Positions 1-9,333 are shown, numbered from the stretch's first letter. The stretch is 64,000 nucleotides of DNA from Gemmatimonadota bacterium (GCA_012960225.1 DUBS01000033.1:1-64000), one strand, 5' to 3'. The notes: a model not told the origin generated them from the sequence alone. Translations and numbers: made by a program.

Positions 1-174
1 TATGCCGAGGTCAGCACCTCTTCGATCAGGATACTCATTCCAGAGCCACACATTTCTGAAGTTTGATCGAAACTCCGGCGCAGTCTCTAAGATGCGCTTT
101 ACTACGAATACAAATCGTTCACCCCGTTCCTGGGGGCTGTCGATCGCACTGAGTTCTGAGAGGATCTTCTTCAT
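1..174 (-). CDS. N-terminus of a restriction-type (ISP-like) DEAD/DEAH helicase, partial
   Basis: This minus-strand gene runs off the left edge, so only 58 residues are visible. The segment VWLWNEYPDRRGADLGI (residues 42-58) matches the start of the Mrr-like nuclease domain in large helicase/restriction proteins, where a V-W-L-W-x-x-W/Y-P core is followed by D-x-G-I-D. An acidic helix precedes it, as usual. The ATG at 172-174 follows an in-frame stop at 196-198 and lies 16 bases after the stop of the upstream deacylase gene, so the two may be co-transcribed. Family assignment rests on this one motif. In known relatives the protein is very large (over 1,000 residues) and acts in DNA restriction or phage defence; none of that part can be seen here. 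Confidence 0.55.
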   Translation of the reverse strand, partial: MKKILSELSAIDSPQERGERFVFVVKRILETAPEFRSNFRNVWLWNEYPDRRGADLGI

Positions 175-190
175 TAGCTCTGGATCTTCT

Positions 191-1795
191 TCAATCTAGG
201 CCGTCGAAAACTTGGCCTGCCCGCATAAGCGGCTTCCCTGCGAGCTCCACGGTAACCTCACCGTCCCGGATCGAGAATACTCCATTCACAAGCACATGCA
301 CCGTGCCTTCTGAGTATTGGTGTGGTGCCTCGTAGGTGGCCATGTCCTGAACTTCGGATAAATCCAGTACAGTGATATCGGCGACCATGCCCTCACGTAA
401 GTAGCCGCGATCTGTCCATCCAAGAAAATCCGCAGCCAACCCTGTCATCGATCTTATTGCGAATGGCAGAGATATAAGTCCGTCATCGATCACGAGCTCC
501 TTCAGTTTCTTCGTGAATGACCCGAACGCTCTTGGATGTGTGATCGGACGTGTGGGACCGGGATCACGGCCGTCGGTGCAGGTCATCATCCAATCGATTT
601 GGGCGAGGTGCCGCGTGTTCTCATCATCGTACAACCTCAGGTTCATCACACCAGCGTTGCCGGCACGAAGAATTTCGCGTGCGGCCTCAGGAGCTGATAA
701 GCGCCGTTCATCTGCCACCTGCATAAGAGTCTTGCCATTCAAGTCAGGCCGTTGGTCCACAAACAGAATGTTGCCTGCCCCTCCCCGGATCTCGAGCATT
801 TCTCGGGTCTGGAGGTCGATGATGGGAAGCGTGTCGGGATCATTGAAGCGACGAACCATCGCGGTGTCACCGCCAGCTACTACCCAGCCAGGGATCGTGT
901 ACGACCGTAGGTTCGATTGAGTCGCTGTATAGGAATGATGTGCGCCTGCGACATCGACGCCCCGCTCTCTTGCCTCTTGGATCAAGGCCGCCCCTTCCGG
1001 GGCACGCCCGTAGTTGTGGGCGCCCTGAGCGTTGAAATGACTGAAGATGACTTTGGTGCCGGCCTCTTCACCTATGCGGATCCCTTCAGCGATTGAGTTC
1101 AGGTATCCGAAGGATGGATACGCTGCACCCAGATCTCTGTCGTGAGTATCGTAGATCGCTCCAGGGTAGGCAGCGGCTACGTGGTTCAGTTCTATCACTT
1201 CCTCTGTTTCGGCGTAGTTACCCGGGAGATAGAAGAGGCCAGAAGAAAGGCCGTATGCACCTTCTTCCATGCCCTTGCGAACGAATGAGCGCATCTCGAT
1301 CAATTCTTCGTTCGTAGGACTTCGGTCCTCCATCCCGATCACAGAACGCCGAGCGGCATTGTGCCCGACGAACAAGAAGGCGTTTACACCGATGCCTTCC
1401 TGAAGCCAGCCTTCCAGCCTGGAGGCGACATCCGACCCACCGCCCCCATCGACGCCAAGTGCAACTGTCGTGATGCCTTGATATAAGAACGCACGTGCGT
1501 CCCGGCCGTGGTCCGCATCCAGTTCAGCGTGCGAGTGCATGTCGATGAAGCCAGGCGTAACTACTAAATCCTCAACCTGCACGGTATCCCTTGCCTGTAT
1601 ACCAGCAGATGCCGCATCACCTAGAAATGAAATGCGTTCTCCGGCAACTGCGAGATCAGCCAGAACTGGTTCGGACCCGGACCCATCAATGACCTGCCCA
1701 CCAATCAGCAACAAGTCAGAGACTGCAGCTTCCTCACGCATGCAAGCTGCACTCAACACACACAGAATAAGAGCAGTTTTGAGGTTTAGTTTCAT
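191..1795 (-). CDS. exported D-aminoacylase / N-acyl-D-amino-acid deacylase family amidohydrolase
   Basis: A 534-residue amidohydrolase-superfamily enzyme that would remove N-acyl groups from D-amino acids or act on related amides. The N-terminus is a signal peptide ending near C18 (LSAAC, an imperfect lipobox), so it is probably envelope-located or a lipoprotein. An N-terminal beta-sandwich strand (residues 26-40) precedes the barrel. The metal-binding H-S-H is at 87-89 after PGFIDM, and the late catalytic Asp lies in the TDGRD motif near residue 408. I chose the ATG at 1793-1795 over the GTG 15 bases upstream because it begins the signal peptide directly. It resembles the exported enzyme at 44919-46520, including the GHN...R..G.E.R.PT segment. 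Exact substrate is not determinable. Confidence 0.85.
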   Translation of the reverse strand: MKLNLKTALILCVLSAACMREEAAVSDLLLIGGQVIDGSGSEPVLADLAVAGERISFLGDAASAGIQARDTVQVEDLVVTPGFIDMHSHAELDADHGRDARAFLYQGITTVALGVDGGGGSDVASRLEGWLQEGIGVNAFLFVGHNAARRSVIGMEDRSPTNEELIEMRSFVRKGMEEGAYGLSSGLFYLPGNYAETEEVIELNHVAAAYPGAIYDTHDRDLGAAYPSFGYLNSIAEGIRIGEEAGTKVIFSHFNAQGAHNYGRAPEGAALIQEARERGVDVAGAHHSYTATQSNLRSYTIPGWVVAGGDTAMVRRFNDPDTLPIIDLQTREMLEIRGGAGNILFVDQRPDLNGKTLMQVADERRLSAPEAAREILRAGNAGVMNLRLYDDENTRHLAQIDWMMTCTDGRDPGPTRPITHPRAFGSFTKKLKELVIDDGLISLPFAIRSMTGLAADFLGWTDRGYLREGMVADITVLDLSEVQDMATYEAPHQYSEGTVHVLVNGVFSIRDGEVTVELAGKPLMRAGQVFDGLD

Positions 1796-1923
1796 ACTTA
1801 GAAATACCACTTCAATCTACCTGGTGAAAAGGAGTGGAGAGCCAGGGGCCTACCGGACGTGATATACACTGCCTGCTGCACCCGAAAAAATGATATCACC
1901 TGCACTTAAAGAGGATTTTCCGG

Positions 1924-1944
1924 TGTCAGGGTAGGACCCTGACA
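1924..1944. repeat. perfect 9-bp palindrome upstream of the deacylase gene
   Basis: TGTCAGGGT, a 3-base loop AGG, then ACCCTGACA: a perfect inverted repeat about 130 bases upstream of the deacylase start and downstream of the terminator at 1979-2017. There is no U-tract on either strand, so an operator or an RNA hairpin in the deacylase leader fits better than a terminator. No further function can be read from the sequence. Confidence 0.5.
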
Positions 1945-1978
1945 GGTTTCTGCCCAAAACAGGCTCATTACCCTAATG

Positions 1979-2017
1979 AAAAAAGTGGCCTCCCACAGTC
2001 TTTCCATAGGAGGCCAC
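1979..2017 (-). terminator. intrinsic terminator of the lipoprotein gene
   Basis: On the minus strand GTGGCCTCC pairs with GGAGGCCAC across a 15-base loop and is followed by TTTTTT. It lies about 40 bases after the stop of the small lipoprotein gene and would separate that unit from the downstream deacylase. Confidence 0.85.
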
Positions 2018-2057
2018 CTATCACTTCTTAGGGTAGGCTAAGCCAACAAACTCGGCC

Positions 2058-2687
2058 TCAGCTTCCTGGAACGTCGAAGTTTGCTATTGGCATCATAAGA
2101 TGAGCAAACGGTGTGTCCTGGAACATGACATAAGGCTCATTCGTCATGTGGTCCGTGTTCAGGCCAGCCAACGTGGTAGCATCAACCGGAAAGACCATGA
2201 CGTGAGGACCTGTGACGATACCATCTGCTTCATTCTCAGGCGGCCCTGCAAAAGGATCCGTATTGCTGTTGTCGTAGGAGCCCATCAGCATATACGAAAG
2301 ACCCATCGCACTCATCTGTGGGTCCTCACCGACCATCCAGTAGCCCACCCATTCCATCGCGGGGCCATCAAAACACATGGGGTCCAAACCAGGCGTGAAA
2401 AAGCGATCCGGGAAACACGTCCAGCCATTGTCTCCTTCTCTGAGCATCCCTGGATCCTCACCGTCAGCAGCTGGCCAGTCGAGCACCGTCGCACCTGAAG
2501 AAACTATGTCGGGCGCAGCGCTCAATGCACTCATGATCTTGTCTTCAGCAGATGACTCAGCAGTGATTATCGGCGAAGCCACTGCAGCCATTTCCTCATC
2601 CCCTCCCATCTCAACCGAGACCCGGTTGCCACACGCAACCAACATCATCGAGATAAGCAAGATTGGGAGTGATTTGGATACTTTCAT
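2058..2687 (-). CDS. small predicted lipoprotein of unknown function
   Basis: A 209-residue protein with a clear lipoprotein signal (LLISMMLVAC, Cys at about residue 19) followed by an acidic, Met-rich mature part that looks soluble and periplasmic. No recognised domain; Trp, Tyr and Met are frequent in the middle (GYWMVGEDPQMSAMGLSYML). The start at 2685-2687 is chosen because GAGGAG lies 8 bases upstream. A longer open frame runs back through tRNA-Cys and is not real. The gene starts 47 bases after the tRNA on the same strand, so it may be read from the tRNA promoter. A strong terminator follows. Confidence 0.75.
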   Translation of the reverse strand: MKVSKSLPILLISMMLVACGNRVSVEMGGDEEMAAVASPIITAESSAEDKIMSALSAAPDIVSSGATVLDWPAADGEDPGMLREGDNGWTCFPDRFFTPGLDPMCFDGPAMEWVGYWMVGEDPQMSAMGLSYMLMGSYDNSNTDPFAGPPENEADGIVTGPHVMVFPVDATTLAGLNTDHMTNEPYVMFQDTPFAHLMMPIANFDVPGS

Positions 2688-2734
2688 CGGACATCTCCTC
2701 GTTTTGTAACATTCCGTGCTTCTCTTACTGAAAG

Positions 2735-2805
2735 AGGCGCCGCCCGGATTCGAACCGGGGATAAAGGATTTGCAGTCCTCTGCCTTACCGCTTGGCCACG
2801 GCGCC
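2735..2805 (-). tRNA. tRNA-Cys (GCA)
   Basis: The minus strand folds as a 71-base tRNA. The acceptor stem is GGCGCCG/CGGCGCC, the D arm is GCCAAGCGGTAAGGC, and the anticodon stem-loop GAGGA-CTGCAAA-TCCTT carries anticodon GCA. The T arm is CCCGG-TTCGAAT-CCGGG. The discriminator base is U, as expected for Cys tRNAs, and CCA is not encoded. Confidence 0.97.
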
Positions 2806-2896
2806 GATGCTGAAAATACAACGTGTGCAATCATTCTTTGCGGGTGAAAGCTAATTCTTAGCTCGTGTGCGACAATACAGACCCAGGTTCACTCAT

Positions 2897-4585
2897 TCAG
2901 TGCTCGCTTGGACCTACCTCCCAAGGAATCAGTGGTGAGCGCCGGAAATTGAGCCCAAGCACCGTCCAACGCGCAGATTGAGCTCCCAAACGCATTCGGT
3001 ATTCCTCCCATTCTCTAAGTGAAGCGGATGTCCAACCAAGTTCTGCAACTCCAGCAAGACGCGGAAACGCCATGTACTCGAAATCCTCAAGCGTTCCGAG
3101 TGTTTCGGACCAAAGCGGCGCTTCTACACCGGCGATTGCACCTTCCGGTAGTGAACTGAACTTGTCTGAGATCTTCCAGTCGTAGGATCCACGCTCGTCG
3201 GGTATACCGGCCCACGTCAGTCCCAAGACGGTAGAAGTGTCGTATTTCATGTCCAGATAGAGTCGATCCGCTGGAGACAAGACCACGGTAGCGCCGGCAT
3301 CGACGGCACGGAGGATACCGGCTTCGAATTCAACTCGGAGCGCCGCTTGAGCAGAATCCATGTCTTCCGTTTCATCTGACGGCCAGTAGGGTCTCCAGAG
3401 TTGCACCACGGATCCTACTTGAAGGTCCGCCAGCGCGATCTCGTCCCAACCAATCATGCGTTTGCCGTGTGAGTTTACGATCGACTGCATCCGTTCGATG
3501 AAAGTGATGTACTCCTCTTCACTCAATTCTTCGACTTCATCACCGCCTACGTGGAAGTACGGGCCCGGAGTACGTGAGGAGATCTCTCGTATGACGTCGT
3601 CCAGGAATTCGTAGGTGATGTCCTTATCCACACACAGCGTGCTAAAGCCGACATTGGTGCCGATGTACAGATCCCGTGCGATGCCATCGCAGTTGAACTC
3701 GGCGTACGAGGCGAGTGCTGCATTCGTGTGCCCGGGCATGTCGATTTCGGGTACGACTGTGACGAAGCGTTCTTGGGCGTACTCTACAAGTTCAGTGTAT
3801 TCATCTGTGCTGTAATAACCGCCAACTCCTCCACCAACCTCAGTTGAACCACCGTGCTCTGTGAGGTTAGGCCATCCCGGGATCTCAACCCGCCATCCTT
3901 GATCATCAGACAGGTGCAGATGGAGGCGGTTCAGTTTGTAGAGGGCGGCAAGATCTATGAAGCGCTTCACATCGTGAAGTGGTAAGAAGTGCCGGGCTAC
4001 ATCGAGCATCGTCCCGCGCCACTGAAATCGTGGTTGATCAGTAATGTGCACGCCAGGCAAGAACAATGGCCGAGGATATGCCGCCGTATACTCCACCACT
4101 GGAGGCAGTAAATGCCGAATTGTCTGAACACCGTAGAACAGTCCAGCGGGCTCCATAGCTCGCACGATCACCTGTGATCCAGTGACCGTCAGTTCGTAGC
4201 CTTCGGATCCGAGTGAAGAACTCGCCCCTTCCCTTGTCAGGTAGATGCCGCCATCAGCAACGTCAGTCGAATACGCCTCAACAGCCGGCATAGTCTCGGT
4301 GCTGTTTCCGATGAGGCCTGAGAGGAACTCACCGATCCGCTCTGCTTCCGTGTCAGTAGAATCAAAGAGAATTCGTGTTTCCTCTGTGAAGTGGAACGTA
4401 TCAGCTACTGTCCATTCTACGGATGCCGGAAGCGGAATGATCGTGTGTTCTGGCTCACCGGAACCTGCTCCGCATCCGACCAAGAACACTGCAAACAACA
4501 AGGCACCCGGGTAGGACAGGAACGGTAGCCCGGGCACGGTCGAGCCAAAGTGATTCTGTGACTTCGCTATGAGTTTCTTATTCAT
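2897..4585 (-). CDS. beta-N-acetylhexosaminidase, GH20 lipoprotein
   Basis: A 562-residue glycoside hydrolase family 20 enzyme that would release terminal N-acetyl-hexosamines from chitin-type or peptidoglycan-type oligosaccharides. A lipoprotein signal ends at C38 (FLVGC). The GH20b domain (about 46-180) precedes the catalytic barrel (about 181-540). Visible family motifs are LHLSDDQGWR (223-232), PEIDMPGH (279-286), and HVGGDE with the catalytic Asp349-Glu350 pair; a late LWSE precedes the C-terminal part. The ATG at 4583-4585 begins the signal peptide. The open frame extends upstream through tRNA-Gly and its terminator, which rules out longer starts. No strong Shine-Dalgarno is visible. 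A weak hairpin at 2849-2863 follows the gene. Confidence 0.93.
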   Translation of the reverse strand: MNKKLIAKSQNHFGSTVPGLPFLSYPGALLFAVFLVGCGAGSGEPEHTIIPLPASVEWTVADTFHFTEETRILFDSTDTEAERIGEFLSGLIGNSTETMPAVEAYSTDVADGGIYLTREGASSSLGSEGYELTVTGSQVIVRAMEPAGLFYGVQTIRHLLPPVVEYTAAYPRPLFLPGVHITDQPRFQWRGTMLDVARHFLPLHDVKRFIDLAALYKLNRLHLHLSDDQGWRVEIPGWPNLTEHGGSTEVGGGVGGYYSTDEYTELVEYAQERFVTVVPEIDMPGHTNAALASYAEFNCDGIARDLYIGTNVGFSTLCVDKDITYEFLDDVIREISSRTPGPYFHVGGDEVEELSEEEYITFIERMQSIVNSHGKRMIGWDEIALADLQVGSVVQLWRPYWPSDETEDMDSAQAALRVEFEAGILRAVDAGATVVLSPADRLYLDMKYDTSTVLGLTWAGIPDERGSYDWKISDKFSSLPEGAIAGVEAPLWSETLGTLEDFEYMAFPRLAGVAELGWTSASLREWEEYRMRLGAQSARWTVLGLNFRRSPLIPWEVGPSEH

Positions 4586-4610
4586 AAATCGGCTTGCTAT
4601 AATGGACGCG

Positions 4611-4643
4611 AAAAACCCGGTAGGACCGCAAGGCCTTACCGGG
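4611..4643 (-). terminator. intrinsic terminator after tRNA-Gly
   Basis: On the minus strand CCCGGTAAGGCC pairs with GGTCCTACCGGG (one G-U and one internal mismatch) around a TTGC loop, followed by TTTTT. It lies just after the tRNA-Gly 3' end and 25 bases before the GH20 start, so it separates the two. Confidence 0.8.
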
Positions 4644-4659
4644 CTTTCCTCGTGTACAG

Positions 4660-4732
4660 AGCGGGAGACCGGACTCGAACCGGCGACAACCACGTTGGCA
4701 ACGTGGAGCTCTACCAACTGAGCTACTCCCGC
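4660..4732 (-). tRNA. tRNA-Gly (GCC)
   Basis: A 73-base cloverleaf on the minus strand. The acceptor stem is GCGGGAG/CTCCCGC, the D arm is GCTCAGTTGGTAGAGC, and the anticodon loop TTGCCAA carries GCC. The T arm is GCCGG-TTCGAGT-CCGGT. The discriminator base is U, normal for Gly. CCA is not encoded. Confidence 0.97.
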
Positions 4733-4890
4733 ATCTATAGTAGTCACGAAGCTAGAATATACGATTTTAGCGGTCAATGCTCCTATGCCCTTCTAACGTG
4801 AGTTCCTCCGTTGCGTATAAACCCTTATGTTTCGCGGTCAATCGGGGCTTTGCTGCCTTCTGGCGCTCTCGCCCACTAACATGGACCTGA

Positions 4891-6504
4891 ATGCGCCGGA
4901 CCCTAGCCTTCTTGCCTGTTCTTCTCGCCCTCAGTACGGGTGAACTGTGCTCTCAAGCACCTAGCCATACGTTGGTCCCTAGGGGTCATGTGAGTGTGCT
5001 TTTTAACCCGTCATTCGACAGTTGGAATAGTCGGTTCGGGAAGCGGCTAGACGGTGCAGTACTTGTGGAGGAAGAGGAACTTCTTGGCCTTGACCTCACA
5101 GATCAGGCGGGAACCTCTCTCTTCCCTGCAATTGGAAAACTCGAAGAACAGATCCGCGCACTGACTGGTGACCCGAGCTATTCAGGGGTCCTCGGCGCGG
5201 CTGACGGCTTGGTGGTACACGACGTCACACGTATCGATATGGGAGCCCATGTGGGTGTGCTCGATTGGCTCACCCTCGGTGTGGTCGCTCCGTTAGTTAA
5301 GAACCGTACGGTGTTTGAGATGAGCTTTCGCCCAGACAGTTTGGGCAGTGACCTTGGGCTCAATCCGAGAATATCGAACGGCACGGAAGTGACTGGCTTC
5401 CTTGATGCTCTCGAATCGGCTTACAACTCGGTGCGAGCCCATGCTGACGCTCTTTGTTCCAACTCTTCAGGGAGCGCTGCTTGCTCACACGCTGAGTCCC
5501 TCGCTGGAAGGTTGCAGAGTTTTCGTGGGGTTACCGAGGAAGCGTACTCTTCATCCGGGTTCTTTCCGATGCAAGGCTCAGCAGTTGCCGCCTCTCTATC
5601 AAGTGCCTTGGCCGCGCTCGACTATGAGATGGTCAGCATCGGACTCAACTCAATCGGATCCAGCCTCGTCTTCGCGACGGACTGGCTCACTGAAGCGGCA
5701 CTTTTCGCTCTACCCACGACGAATGGGATCGGAATAGATGGATTTCCGCTGCAGGACATCGACGGGATCTGGGAACTCGGTGATATCGAGGTGTCTGCAC
5801 TTGTGCGTTTACTAGACGGTGGAGGACCAAGTTCGGGTGAAATCTCACCTTTTGTTCGGTATGGGCTTATGGGGAGCCTCTTGGTGCGCCTTGGGACGGG
5901 GACGGTTGATGCCCACGACATCTTCTTGGATTTACCTACGGGCGATGGGCAAACAGACATCGAAGTAGGCGTTTCAGGATTCTTGGGTATCGGCTCCCGT
6001 ATCGGCGTTCGGAGTTCAGCTCGTTATGGACTACAGATGCCCACCACACTCATGAGAAGGGTCGCTCCACCAGAAATAGTGATGCCCTTAGCATCTACCT
6101 TGCGTGAAGTACGCTGGAGCCCGGCATCGTATATGAGGCTAGAAATCGAACCTTCATGGAATTTCTCACCACAGCTTTACGGGTTCGGTACGTACCACTT
6201 CTACTCCAAAGCTATGGATAGCTACGAACTTACCGGTAACCAGGACAGGAACAGCACCGCACAAGTAGCGCCGGTCTTCGTCGAAGACTTAGAGGATGAA
6301 AGCGGTAGAACGTTTCATCAGCTTGGACTCGGACTCAGGTACTCAACACTTAATGGTCTCGGATCCGCCAGCGAACAACGGCCTGCCGAAGTTCATGGCC
6401 GAGTTATCTACACGCTCGCAGGGAATGGTGGGCACACACCTATCACGACCAGAGTAGAGTTTGGGATCCGTCTCTTCCAACGATTTTGGGGCAGTGCCAA
6501 CTAA
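4891..6504 (+). CDS. exported predicted outer-membrane protein of unknown function
   Basis: A 537-residue protein with a typical Sec signal peptide (residues 1-22, cleavage near CSQA). The mature part has alternating polar and hydrophobic strand-like stretches, for example residues 105-130 and most of 290-530, and ends in the strand-like EFGIRLFQRFWGSAN. This suggests a beta-barrel or a barrel-associated surface protein. No named domain is recognised. It is a single plus-strand gene placed divergently from tRNA-Gly and convergently with nadK, which ends 5 bases after its stop. A middle segment around residues 165-215 with two Cys residues is more soluble-looking. Confidence 0.65.
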   Translation: MRRTLAFLPVLLALSTGELCSQAPSHTLVPRGHVSVLFNPSFDSWNSRFGKRLDGAVLVEEEELLGLDLTDQAGTSLFPAIGKLEEQIRALTGDPSYSGVLGAADGLVVHDVTRIDMGAHVGVLDWLTLGVVAPLVKNRTVFEMSFRPDSLGSDLGLNPRISNGTEVTGFLDALESAYNSVRAHADALCSNSSGSAACSHAESLAGRLQSFRGVTEEAYSSSGFFPMQGSAVAASLSSALAALDYEMVSIGLNSIGSSLVFATDWLTEAALFALPTTNGIGIDGFPLQDIDGIWELGDIEVSALVRLLDGGGPSSGEISPFVRYGLMGSLLVRLGTGTVDAHDIFLDLPTGDGQTDIEVGVSGFLGIGSRIGVRSSARYGLQMPTTLMRRVAPPEIVMPLASTLREVRWSPASYMRLEIEPSWNFSPQLYGFGTYHFYSKAMDSYELTGNQDRNSTAQVAPVFVEDLEDESGRTFHQLGLGLRYSTLNGLGSASEQRPAEVHGRVIYTLAGNGGHTPITTRVEFGIRLFQRFWGSAN

Positions 6505-6508
6505 AGGA

Positions 6509-7423
6509 TTAAGCCCGCTCCGGGGGTCTCGATGCCCAATTCAGTTTCCTGCGCATGGTATCGAGAAATGTCTGACCTTGAAGCTGGATCAGTGAGACCT
6601 CGTGCTCTCCTCTTGAAACCACAACTGTGTCCTGAGAACCAAGCTTGCCTTCGACCTGGCCATCAATGGTAAGTTGTAAATTGTGTCCAGGATCCAGCCC
6701 TGTGACAGCAACCTTTTCTTGAGACCCAACAACCAGTGGGCGAACAGAAAGCGAGTGCGGACAGATCGGCGTGACAACCATACACTCAATGTCTGGAGCC
6801 ACAATCGGACCACCTGCTGAAAGAGAATACGCTGTTGAGCCGGTTGGGGATGCCAAAATCACGCCATCACCCGTGAAGCTCCCGATCTCCTCCTGACCTT
6901 CCGGTCGTTCTACTGTCAGTCTAATCGGAGTCACACGGGCTGCACCCGAATGATGAACAACAACGTCGTTCAATGCGTTGAACGGGCCCAGATTTTCACC
7001 TTCCGCCACTCTTACAATTGCACTTAGAGTGAAACGTCGTTCCACGAGCGCTTGACCATCAAGAACCGCTGTAAGCCCCACTTCGAGCTCTTTTTCCGGA
7101 GTAGTCGTCAAGAAACCCAACCGGCCAGTATTCACGCCGAAAACGGGAAGTCTCGATCCTATGGCAAGTCGTGACGCACGGAGCATGGTACCGTCACCGC
7201 CTAGAGCTAGCAGTAAATCGATTGGCGATTGATCCAAATCGAGTATGTTCGACCCCTCAGGCAGGCCTGGACTCCTAGACTCAAATGCCAACGATACGTC
7301 CCGTGCCTCACACAAATCGATCAAACGATTGATGGCAGTCGAGCCTGCACGGGTTCTACCGCTCAGCACCACACCGATACGTCTGATCAGATCAGTGAGG
7401 GGGAAACTCTGCGAGGAACTCAT
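6509..7423 (-). CDS. nadK: NAD kinase
   Basis: A 304-residue ATP-NAD kinase that makes NADP. The family signature GGDGT is at 75-79, followed by GVNTGRLGFL near 95-104. The second signature SPTGSTAYSLSAGGP lies in the middle of the C-terminal domain. Length and motifs are complete. The start ATG overlaps the dxs stop (ATGA, 7420-7423), so it is translationally coupled and the last gene of the dxs run. It converges with the barrel-protein gene at 4891-6504. Confidence 0.95.
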   Translation of the reverse strand: MSSSQSFPLTDLIRRIGVVLSGRTRAGSTAINRLIDLCEARDVSLAFESRSPGLPEGSNILDLDQSPIDLLLALGGDGTMLRASRLAIGSRLPVFGVNTGRLGFLTTTPEKELEVGLTAVLDGQALVERRFTLSAIVRVAEGENLGPFNALNDVVVHHSGAARVTPIRLTVERPEGQEEIGSFTGDGVILASPTGSTAYSLSAGGPIVAPDIECMVVTPICPHSLSVRPLVVGSQEKVAVTGLDPGHNLQLTIDGQVEGKLGSQDTVVVSRGEHEVSLIQLQGQTFLDTMRRKLNWASRPPERA

Positions 7424-9333
7424 GCAGTCTCCATAAGACTCGCAGATTTCACCCCTGCGAGCGTCCTGATACGTGTGACCATTCCCTCTACATCAAGACC
7501 GATATCAGCCAGAAGATCCTTCCGAGCTCCATGTTCGATGAACGAGTCAGGTAGTCCCATAGCACTCATCTGTGGCGCAGTCTTCAAATTCAATTCATTG
7601 AGTTCCTTCGCCATAAATGCACCGAAACCATTAACCACCTGACCTTCCTCGATGGTTAACACCGTCGGATGATTACGCATGACCTCATTGAAAACTGAGC
7701 GGTCATACGGTTTGAGGAACCTGCAGTTCACCACGGTGCACTTCACGCCTTCTGCGCCTAGCACGTCAGCAGCCTCAAGAGCAGGGAGCACCATGCTGCC
7801 TACGGCGAGAATGGCACAATCGGAGCCCTTCCTCAGGATCTCCCAAGTGTAGGGCTCGACAGGTGCAATCTCATTCAAGTGAGGGACATCTGATGGTACG
7901 GCATCTCTCGGCCAGCGAACGCACCAGGGACCATCATGTTTCTCAGTTGCAAGACGAACGAGAGCGAGCATTTCTGCTCCATCCTTCGGAGCAGTCACAG
8001 TCATCCCCTGAACCGCCAACATATAGGTGATATCAAGCGCACCGTGATGGGTAGGTCCGTCTTCACCAGCCACACCGGCTCGGTCCATACAAAAGACGAC
8101 TGGCAGGTCTTGAAGTGCCACGTCATGCACAATGTTGTCGTACGCACGTTGCAGGAATGTTGAGTAAATCGCTACAACTGGTTTCACACCCTGGGTAGCC
8201 AGGCCTGCCGCAAACGTCACCCCATGTCCTTCTGCGATTCCAACGTCGAAGAACCGGTCCGGGAATCTTTTATCGAACATGTCGGTAGACGTCCCATCCG
8301 GCATGGCGGCCGTTATAGCAACAATCAAGGGATCCGTTTCCGCGAGTTGCACCAACCCCTTACCGAATATTTTTTGATATCGCGGAAGTCCTCCTGGTTT
8401 TTTTATACCGCTCCCGGTCGTTATGTCGAATGGGCCTGATGCGTGCCACGTATAGGGATCGTTTTCGGCCTTTGAAAACCCCTTCCCTTTCTGTGTAAGC
8501 GCGTGAACTAGAATCGGCCCTTTCATCTTACGCACCTTCGACAGGGTTTCCGCCAAGGTTTTCACCTCATGACCATCTACCGGACCAACATATCGGAATC
8601 CGAGTTCCTGAAAAATCAGCCCCGGAGTCAGGAGATGTTTCACGCTTTCATCTAGACGAACGGCAAGTTCTTCCATCACATCCCCAAGCGCAGCCGGGGT
8701 CCGGTGTAATACTTCTTTCACCAAACCTCTCACCTTGTTGTAGGCCGGATTGGTAATCATGCTGGTGAGATATTTGTTCATCGCCCCTACAGCAGGTGCG
8801 ATAGACATATCGTTGTCATTCAAGACGACCACAAAATCTCGGTCGGTATGACCTGCGTTATTCAGCGCTTCGTATGCGAGGCCACATCCCATTGCCCCAT
8901 CCCCTATAACAGCAACCACACTGAAATCCTGTTGAGTCAGATCACGTCCAACAGCCATACCCCAAGCTGCTGAGATCGACGTCGCAGCATGCCCAGCCCC
9001 GAAGGTATCGTACTCCGATTCATCTCTCCTACAGAACGGAGCCAGCCCACCCTGTGTCCGGATGGTGGGTAATTGCTCGTTACGACCTGTCAGAATCTTG
9101 TGGATGTAAGCCTGGTGTCCCGTGTCCCAAACAATCTGGTCACAGGGAGTATCAAAGGCATAGTGAAGCGCAACTGTAAGCTCCGCGACACCAAGGCTTG
9201 CACCGAAATGGCCGCCTTTTTGCGATACAACATCGATATGACGTGTGCGTAGCTCATCAACGAGAGCGGGTAGGTCATCTCGATCAAGGCGTCTGAGATC
9301 TCTTGGATAAGAGATTTCATCCAGTAAGGCCAC
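7420..9333 (-). CDS. dxs: 1-deoxy-D-xylulose-5-phosphate synthase
   Basis: A 637-residue thiamine-diphosphate enzyme joining pyruvate and glyceraldehyde-3-phosphate, the first step of the MEP isoprenoid pathway. The ThDP motif GDG (144-146) is followed by the N-D-N of VVLNDNDMSI (about 168-177), and the transketolase Glu lies in GIAEGHG. A GTG at 9340-9342 opens the frame, but the Shine-Dalgarno AAGGAG overlaps it. The GTG at 9331-9333, 8 bases after AAGGAG, is therefore taken as the start. ispA precedes it, so the pathway entry enzyme and a prenyl elongase are neighbours. Coupled to nadK by a 4-base overlap. Confidence 0.95.
   Translation of the reverse strand: MALLDEISYPRDLRRLDRDDLPALVDELRTRHIDVVSQKGGHFGASLGVAELTVALHYAFDTPCDQIVWDTGHQAYIHKILTGRNEQLPTIRTQGGLAPFCRRDESEYDTFGAGHAATSISAAWGMAVGRDLTQQDFSVVAVIGDGAMGCGLAYEALNNAGHTDRDFVVVLNDNDMSIAPAVGAMNKYLTSMITNPAYNKVRGLVKEVLHRTPAALGDVMEELAVRLDESVKHLLTPGLIFQELGFRYVGPVDGHEVKTLAETLSKVRKMKGPILVHALTQKGKGFSKAENDPYTWHASGPFDITTGSGIKKPGGLPRYQKIFGKGLVQLAETDPLIVAITAAMPDGTSTDMFDKRFPDRFFDVGIAEGHGVTFAAGLATQGVKPVVAIYSTFLQRAYDNIVHDVALQDLPVVFCMDRAGVAGEDGPTHHGALDITYMLAVQGMTVTAPKDGAEMLALVRLATEKHDGPWCVRWPRDAVPSDVPHLNEIAPVEPYTWEILRKGSDCAILAVGSMVLPALEAADVLGAEGVKCTVVNCRFLKPYDRSVFNEVMRNHPTVLTIEEGQVVNGFGAFMAKELNELNLKTAPQMSAMGLPDSFIEHGARKDLLADIGLDVEGMVTRIRTLAGVKSASLMETA

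Noticed and set aside
2688-2834. N-terminal extension of the small lipoprotein gene
   Set aside because: It reads through tRNA-Cys; the internal ATG has a proper Shine-Dalgarno and starts the signal peptide.
4598-4603. Plus-strand TATAAT
   Set aside because: No -35 at a suitable distance, and it points into the tRNA-Gly terminator and antisense of the tRNA.
4586-4777. N-terminal extension of the hexosaminidase gene
   Set aside because: It reads through tRNA-Gly and its terminator.
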